Source: Zerene cesonia
Lineage: Eukaryota; Arthropoda; Insecta; Lepidoptera; Pieridae
DNA: 64,000 nucleotides
Direction: 5' to 3'
Assembly (NCBI RefSeq): GCF_012273895.1
Contig: NC_052113.1
Coordinates: 1,178,001-1,242,000 of the forward strand
Positions 56,768 through 64,000 of the stretch are shown here, piece by piece. Both the position numbers and the translations under genes were made by a program. Numbering within the stretch: position 1 is the first letter of the stretch; each line of letters starts with the position of its first letter. The notes beneath the pieces were generated by a model. That model was not told the origin of the DNA and did not search any database. It worked only from the letters and a program-made list of their open reading frames with translations.

Positions 56768-56970
56768 CTAGCTGCGCCCCGCGGTTTCACCCGCGTAAGT
56801 CCGTATCCCGTAGAAATATCTGTATATAAAGTTGCCTATATGTTATTCCAGTCGTCCAACTGTCTACGTGCCAAATTTCATTGCAATCGGTTCAGTAAGT
56901 TATGCGTGAAAGAGCAACAACACACACACACACATCCTTACAAACTTTCGCATTTATAATATTAGTAGGA
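56768..56970 (-). mobile_element. Helitron-like element, full length
   Basis: A|CTAGCTGCGCCCCGCGGTTT at the left, TATAATATTAGTAGGA|T at the right. The core is complete; total 203 bp. TAGTAGGA is repeated beyond the end to about 57005. Confidence 0.85.
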
Positions 56971-57005
56971 TTAGTAGGAAGGAGGATTAGTAGGATTGGA
57001 TAGGA

Positions 57006-57626
57006 TTTATGTATAGGTAAATAAAATGTAGATATCATAACACGTGATTGCCATGCTGACTGTCAATCCTCTTTTGCATCATCAAACACCCCTCGAGTGT
57101 AGTCAACCATTCAGCTAACATTTGCAAATGTGAAAAGATAAGTGATAAAGTCATTTAAAATAAAACACGGTTAGTCTCAATCTTCAAGCGACTTCAAAAA
57201 AGGAGGATATCAATTTGACTGTAATTTCTTGTGTCTGGTACTTGGTGTTTTTTACTGGGCGAAGTCATAGTTTATGATTCTTTTTTTTATTTGAAAGCTG
57301 GCGCCAGATATGTAAGCAGCAATTATTTTATTTAATTACCTAATTTATCAAAATGATAACTATTACAAGCAATTAGAGAACATCGGCAAAAAAGAATGCA
57401 AACGCCGTCGCGGGTAATAGCTAGTAAGAATTATATAGGAAAGCTTTTACCAAAGTTTCATAAAAAAATTGTTATAAACAGCAATTGGCGGAAGTTTTCT
57501 AAAAACTTAAGACCGCGGAAAGGAAGCTTTCGAAATCTTTTTTATGATATAAAATATTATATATTTTTAAGGCAACGAAAATGGAGATTAAGAAACTTTA
57601 TAATATTACTTGACTTTTATTTATAA
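57006..57626. other. Intergenic, nothing recognised
   Basis: The 76-residue basic frame at 57396-57626 is AT-rich and carries no motif. Confidence 0.45.
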
Positions 57627-57779
57627 CTAGCTGTTCGTCCCGGCTTCGCCCGTGGTACATCCATAGCCCATTTCACTTCTAATAGTGAAAATATGTTTGA
57701 AATCGTTACAGCACTTTTGTGTGAAAGCCTTACAAACATACTTACATACAATTCCTTCCTCGCATAACATTCAAATAGA
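57627..57779 (-). mobile_element. Helitron-like element, third-family type, truncated
   Basis: A|CTAGCTGTTCGTCCCGGCTT, GCCCGTGGTACATCCATAGC, then decays. A second CTAG end starts immediately after. Confidence 0.5.
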
Positions 57780-57995
57780 CTAGCTTTCCGAATTCGCTTC
57801 GCTCGTGTGCACATCACGCATTAGGCGTCTACAACATTTCACCCTCAATCTAAACTCTCCACAGTTGTTTTGATAATAAATGTCATTACAAAATGATAAA
57901 AATGCTTATTTTTTATCCGATTGCTCAGAAGTCGTCTAAATCTGTTCAGCTATTGAAGCATGAGAACGTAACAGCCAAACAGACACGAGTTACTT
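57780..57995 (-). mobile_element. Helitron-like fragment abutting the previous one
   Basis: A|CTAGCTTTCCGAATTCGCTTCG at the left; AAATCTGTTCAGCTATTG and ACAGCCAAACAGACACGAG within. The TC end is lost. Confidence 0.45.
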
Positions 57996-60900
57996 ATTAA
58001 TATTTGTACATTGTACTATCATTTTTATCCCTTTTTCTTATATTATATGATATTACTCTAATATTTTATTCACAAACACGTTCGAGTTAGCATATATTCT
58101 GCACCTCGCTAGATTTGTTTTTGATTCTGTCGTATAATAAAGTTTTCTTAGCAAAGCACTTTATATTCCCTTATTTTTTATGCAATTCTATATTTGGTTT
58201 CCAACCAGGACACATTCGGTACTATTTTACCCACCTACCTACCTATCTACTACCTCTTTTTTGTGTAGGAAGCGGAGAATGCTTTGCACATACCCAGGGC
58301 CAGTTAAAAGGGTTGGGTCTATTTCAGACTTCCGATGCAACACTACGGACTAACCTCCACTTTGTTCCGTCGAACCGCTTTTAGTGTCGTGGCCACGTGT
58401 GTCGATTGATTCGTCTGTCAGAATTACATTTAGCAGTACACGTCTTGAAGTTCTATATCGAAGGAGGCTGGCCTCGTTTAATAGTAAAATAACAAAGCGA
58501 CTCATTATTCTTGTACTATAATACAACAATAGCGACCACAAGTTATAAAGTCCTATAAATAATGACCGAGAGTTTCTCTTCGAAACTTCTCAACTGTAAC
58601 GGTTGCGGCTGCTACTTTTGGCCCCGAATAAATAATTAACGACGCTTCAACTTTAGAGTTTCGGGATTGAAGGTCGGCCTTTAAGGAGATACTTAGATAT
58701 TTTATTTATTAAACTTCTAATCGGAGCTAGATTTTACACGGATATACAGACCAAAATGAGACGTACTGTTAAGGTTTTTAAACCCAAGTTAGTTTGGCAT
58801 TTTTGAAAATTTCATAAGTGTACATCATGGACTGTAAGGTGAAGACTAGTCGTACCAATAATGCCACATTAGCTGACGTCAACACATTAATATGTAGTGG
58901 TCTTTTCGTGGTCTTTCTGTCCAACATTACAAACATACCCAAATCTTTCCAATTTATAACATTAGTATGGATTAACATAAATTATTTATAAAGTACATCA
59001 ATTTCAACGAACAGGCGATCCTAGTATTGTTTATTAGCGATTCAGTAGAAACAAACACATCTGTCAGCGCGGACGTATTTGTAAACAAACCGCCCGATGT
59101 TATGATACCGTCATATTGTTTGCTTTCATTGTCCCGAGTGCACTGACGATATTTCGATATTAAAATTGATATTGTCTTAGATATTTTCATTTATTTCGTG
59201 CAAGAGGTTGTTTAAATCAGTGACATCATAATTATGTATCGAACGAATAACGTAATCGAGGGAACTAAAGCGTTGAATGAAAACAAATCAGAATATATTT
59301 TCAAACATTGACGTGTCATTCATGCCTTAAAACAATTCGATTGCGCCATAGAAAATTCTGTTTTAGACATTGTCAAGTTGGTGGTGTTACCGCGACGTGG
59401 GAGGGTGATGGCGTTAGACAATTTATATAGCTCTTTATTTTCGCCACACTAGAATTAGTACTGCTTTAAGACGTCAGGGTACCCCCTAGAGCTTGGTAGT
59501 CATATGAAACTTATACTACTATATATAACTTGTATTATATTACAATTAAATAATTAATCTTCTACAATATATTAATAAAATAGCAAATGTTAACCAAATA
59601 ATCACACGGCATGTCGTAAAACGTTATACATCATTACAAAATCAACGCACATAAAAATATATATAAACAACTTCCACATCCATATCCTAACTACCTTCGA
59701 AGTCTAGGCCTGGAAAAAGAACCGCAATAGAAGCTACGAATAATACACACTCATCCGGGCTAAAAACCAAAACTGTATACCCCGGCAAATTAGAGGCAGC
59801 CGAGTGTCAAGTTAATAGGAAATAGAATTTACTGAGCGGATCGTTCTCAGCGTATTCACTGAACTGACGTAACTAACTGGATTCAATTTGAGATTTGATA
59901 CAAAATGAGTTATGCCGCCGTCCTGTGCGCGCTGTGACTCAGCGGGTGTTCCAGCTTACGACTATCGTTGTATAGGTGTTATGATTAAATGTGTTCGGAG
60001 AAACCTTGCAATGGGTAAAACCCATTTGGATATGATTTGAAGGTAAAAAATAAAATTATTAATATTTATTTTTCTACCGCAAAAATCATATCGCGTCGCG
60101 GTCACATACAAACATACAGGTGAAGCTAATAAAAGCGTGTCAAAAAGACAAAGAACAGAGAATAATGCGTTGATAGTTTTCAAGATCAATAACAAAGCTC
60201 AGAAACAGACTGAGCCAGACGATACATTCGTACCGAGAACACGACGCAAACATTGAGGCAAATTATTAGAACAAAACAAACATTTTGCTATTTGAACAAC
60301 GAAAACACTGAACGACGTCTCTCGTTATATTAAACGCAAACAAAGTATTCATTTACATTAATTAATTAACTGAAATGTGGGCAATAATTAAAAAACTCGG
60401 CATGCGATGTATACTTTTAACAGCACTTTGTTGAATTAAATGAGAGCCGAATGTTTTTTCGAGCGCTCCGCTCCATTAATTTATTAATGTGTTCATATTA
60501 TGGAGAACAAAGAAACTTCGCATAATTCATTTATTTATTAAAAGGTCAAAGGACATCTGATATTAATGAACGGAACTAATGATTTTTATTCTGTGGTATT
60601 GTTCTGTGGTATTGAGCTATAATCCCGTCGACTTAGTGTTATATTAGATTATTCTGAGGTACTTGATATGTTTTAATAACTTCATAACATTCACAAATAA
60701 TTGTATCTGAATGTGAATTATTAGAACAACATAAAATCACCGTCGACACTTGGATTTTAAGTTCGGTAAATGAAAAAGCAGAATCAAAAATTACACTGTG
60801 AGCACAATGCGCATAATTTTTGGCAAAACAAAAGAATATACCCTTACGTTACCTTCGAGAAAATTCGAGAAATCTCAGCTAGAATATGAACAATAACGTC

Positions 60901-62900
60901 AAATTACAGGCAATTTAAGCCGAATCGCGAGTCCGCAAATACTTGAATTTCAGGCCCATTGTGACCAGGTGTTCATAATGTCTCTAGTGAAACATTGCCC
61001 GATTCAATTTCAGCCCTATCCCAGTGTCCTAAGGTCTTATATAATTTATGAAATCCACTGATGTCGAAAACACTTACAGTTTTTCAAGGGTACATCCCTG
61101 ATATTTAAACCTACATTAAAGCGGGGATAAATTTTCTACGGCAGACTAATGTACCGTTCATAAGATTTAATACATTTTCTACGGCTATTGAGTTTTTCAA
61201 TTCGAGAGGAAACAAATGAACATTGCAGGAAGGAGCCATAAATGCTGGGTCAATTGGGTCACCAGAATTGCGAACGATGCACGTTATGACGTGGCATGTC
61301 TTTTATACATTTCCTATCAGATAAACGCATATATCCGTTAATGACGGGAAATAAAACTCGATTGCGCCATTCGTATTATCTGAGCTTTTACTTTTACATA
61401 CTTTATTATTACTTTTCTCTGCAATCTCGTATAATTGCTGATGTTAAAAATTTATTAGCTTTTCACTAAAACAGACCGAAACATATATTCCATTGGCGGT
61501 AGCATATGATAGTTCCAAACTCTATTGCACAAAAAATAATGTCATCCTTAAGAATATAATCCTACCACTAAAAGTAATAATTCAGATCATGATTTATATC
61601 TCGGATAAGACACTATATATGCATGAAAGTATAGCGATCCCTAATCAGCTGCAATACGTCCTCTTGGCATTCCGTTTGTAGAGTGCTGAACACTACAGAA
61701 TATTTGCCATTATTTCGAGTGTCAAGGTGCCCTCTCCTAATGGGATTTTAAGTAGTACCCGACAGGTATTCGGCCTTGCCGTGTTTGCTCCATTTTTCAT
61801 TTTCTTTAATGACACAGCGTATTAGCCAGTCAAGTTTATCTGTAAATGGTGCCATTTATTGTGAGTTTTCTTTTATTTTCAACGATTTCACTAATGCACC
61901 TCCTTGTCATATAGCAGCCATTTTAAAATTCCTGTAAAAAGGAGGTTTGTATATGCTCTGATAGGATTTTTGTTCCAAATTACCTTTTTAAATTGCACCA
62001 GGTACGTTTTCTAAATGGTCAAGCGATCGCACGCAAATAAGCAATATCACAAAATCCCAATTATCCAAATGACATCAAAATTAGCATCCACCCTAACAGC
62101 GATCACATCACAGCGCTGAACGTAATTCGATTTCACAAAACAACGAATTTAATACTAATAGAATGACAAAACACGAGCATTAATTTGCATAAGTACCATC
62201 GACAACAGAATTAGCATAGCTCAAACAAATTTCATCAACCGAAATACACACACGAGCGGGTAACAGAGCCACCGATTTCCATTCACGAGCCCTGCGATAT
62301 GCGGAGGCAAATTAAAAGCGCTCACTATCTCATACGAGAGATTGGCTTTACAAATTTCATAACACACCCGCAAGAACTACGCGTCAGTTATTTCATATCA
62401 ATGATTTTATTTCTTGCAAATGGGCGTGCGTATTAAATGTACCAAATGGAAAGAAAATATAACAAGAAAATAAAAGGGTTACGACATAAATTCATCATGA
62501 CCTATGTAAGTTCTCGAGAGCAACAGTCAAGAATTTAATAACCCTCCAGACAGTGAAATGTTATCGACTGTAAAATCAAGTTCTAGTTATAAAATATAAC
62601 TGAATTATTAAAGTACAGTTTAAACAAAGTAACGAACCTTGTAACCTTGACGAGTGAGAGTTTTTCTTCTTGATCATTTTTAATTTATTTAATTGTATGC
62701 CCCCAAGTCTTTTATTAAACCGTGTTCGTCTATTTCTTGTAGATGCACTATATAACTTTTCAACCTTACATTTTCCTATATCCCAATTTTTACGATAAAT
62801 GTTCACGTGTGTTTATTTATTCTTTTGTGTGCATTGTACAAGAGTTCAAATAAATAAATAATAAGAGTCTAAAATTTTGGACACACAAATCGATCCACAG
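57996..62900. other. Intergenic, nearly repeat-free
   Basis: About 5 kb with few recognisable repeats: a short CCTA run at about 58232-58243, and a weak Helitron remnant at 58885-58970. TGACGTCA lies at 58874-58881. Small frames on either strand show no family. The low repeat content against the rest of the window may mean functional non-coding DNA. Confidence 0.4.
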
Positions 62901-62904
62901 TACC

Positions 62905-63102
62905 AGGCAAGCAGCAGAGGGAGCGAGTGAACCGCAAACTGACTTCAGTCCGCTGCAGTTAGTTTCGCCCGCAACAAGATTGTGTCGGCCCACCGCTTCT
63001 TGTGTTACTAACAATTTCGTAGCGGTGCTGCATCACGTCAGCTTACAGCTGTCGAGTCCAGCTTGTAAAGATTCTTGTACACACATTAGTACATAATACA
63101 TT
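62905..63102 (+). promoter_or_regulatory. GC-rich promoter-like block with an initiator-type TTCAGTC
   Basis: From 62905 to 63065 the DNA is distinctly GC-rich. TTCAGTC at 62944-62950 fits the arthropod initiator TCAKTY, with A62947 as a possible start. No TATA box is obvious. The first plus-strand frame that follows begins at 63103. Confidence 0.35.
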
Positions 63103-63174
63103 ATGACTGAAGATAAAGACGTTACTGAGGATGAAGAATGTATTGCTATTTATGATTATGTTATAACAAAGGAC
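63103..63174 (+). CDS. Candidate first coding exon (24 codons), gene unknown
   Basis: ATG 63103 opens MTEDKDVTEDEECIAIYDYV, ending ITKD at 63174, where GTAATT could be a splice donor. The frame itself stays open to 63531 (142 codons), but the residues after about 24 look random. The evidence is the GC-rich initiator-like block upstream, the acidic and compositionally coherent start, and an end-of-window position that would hide later exons. The start context is not strong. If real, it is the N-terminus of a gene continuing to the right. I cannot assign a family. Confidence 0.25.
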
Positions 63175-64000
63175 GTAATTACGATTAATAATGTGTACAA
63201 ATCTTATATCCAGGGGGTTACCGCCACCTCTTATAGCAGTCTTAGTATCATAATTAAAGTGACCCTCGATTTGGCAGTAAGCATTATAGTTACGGGCGGG
63301 TTAAGGCGAAGTCTTAAAACAATACTAATTCCTTATTCTAGAGAGAGAAAGCGATGGCGCTTTACTACCTGTACAGCTTTATCTTTTTCCCACACTGGAT
63401 ATTTCCAGCAGTACTATTATACTGCTTCAAGATGTTACAGTAACCCTTCTGAAGATGAATATCTATTTGAAATCAATCTAAATCTAAAGACAAACCACAT
63501 AGATTCACATACATTCTGTATAGAAACATGAAACGGCAAAAAGTATTTTTCCAACCATTCTTGAAATGTAACATATGGAGTTCTATGAAACGCATACTTC
63601 ATACACGTGGCCCGTGGTTCGATTTAAAGTTCCATTGTAGAAATATTTCATGCACGTCTATTTTACACAGAATACACGACGGACCGTTTTCCTCATCCAA
63701 TTTTGACTTATTCCATCTTATATAATGTATTCTTTCTTAGAAATACACGTACGTAGAGGTTTTTTATGATAATAAGCATTTTGCGTATTACATATTTGAA
63801 CGTACTTTTATTGAAATAAAATATATTTTGTACTTTTTATATATTACTTGCAACGGTTAGGAAGCATCCCTTTTATCTTACTGTTTTTCTCGTTAAATAT
63901 AAAATAATATATCTACTCTATGCGCAATAAGTGGCCATATCGTGGTAGAAATTTATCTACACGTTGGTTGGTCGCTTTTCCGACGTGATCCAGGGCCCTT
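63175..64000. other. Right edge, nothing firm
   Basis: AT-rich. If 63103-63174 is an exon this would be its first intron. A second frame of 65 codons at 63528-63725 shows no family. Confidence 0.4.

Noticed and set aside
63103..63531. 142-codon frame taken as a complete gene
   Set aside because: After about 24 codons the composition is that of random translated AT-rich DNA; only a short first exon is plausible.

Overview
The window looks like insect nuclear DNA, most probably from a moth or butterfly. It is AT-rich and gene-poor and carries many short interspersed repeats. Two kinds of evidence point to Lepidoptera. At the left edge is a tandem pair of small intronless bombyxin-type insulin-like peptide genes. 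Throughout there are Helitron-like, SINE and non-LTR-retrotransposon remnants of types that I recognise from lepidopteran genomes. I cannot name the species.

Layout. 1-3.7 kb: two insulin-like peptide (ILP) genes on the minus strand. The first is cut by the window edge (1-191). The second is complete (3316-3570, 84 residues). Both have a TATA box 42-47 bp upstream of the ATG and a shared upstream block containing GACGTCA, so gene and promoter were duplicated together. 4.4-4.6 kb and 16.2-16.5 kb: two copies of a terminal-inverted-repeat element that encloses a tRNA-like sequence. 5.08-5.35 kb: a coding-like reading frame of 87 codons broken by one in-frame stop. 6-20 kb: intergenic DNA with Helitron-like copies and a few GC-rich islands (about 8.2-8.4, 12.6 and 13.3-13.5 kb). 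20.3-21.9 kb: a Helitron-like element interrupted by a mariner-type element whose interior lies in a 1000-N assembly gap. 22-35 kb: SINE and LINE fragments, a nested Helitron insertion at 26.7-26.9 kb and several hairpins. 36.8 kb: a CpG-rich promoter-like block. 40.6-41.6 kb: abutting Helitrons. 42-63 kb: more repeats of the same families. 62.9-63.2 kb: a GC-rich block followed by an ATG and an acidic reading frame that could be a first exon.

The only confident protein-coding genes are the two ILPs. They would encode secreted peptide hormones that act through an insulin-type receptor to control growth and metabolism. Nearly all other open reading frames here are chance frames in AT-rich or repeat DNA. 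No CRISPR array, rRNA gene or operon is present, as expected for an animal genome. The main non-genic story is the dominant Helitron-like family. At nearly every copy it has TC at the 5' end, a GC hairpin and CTAG at the 3' end, and insertion between A and T.
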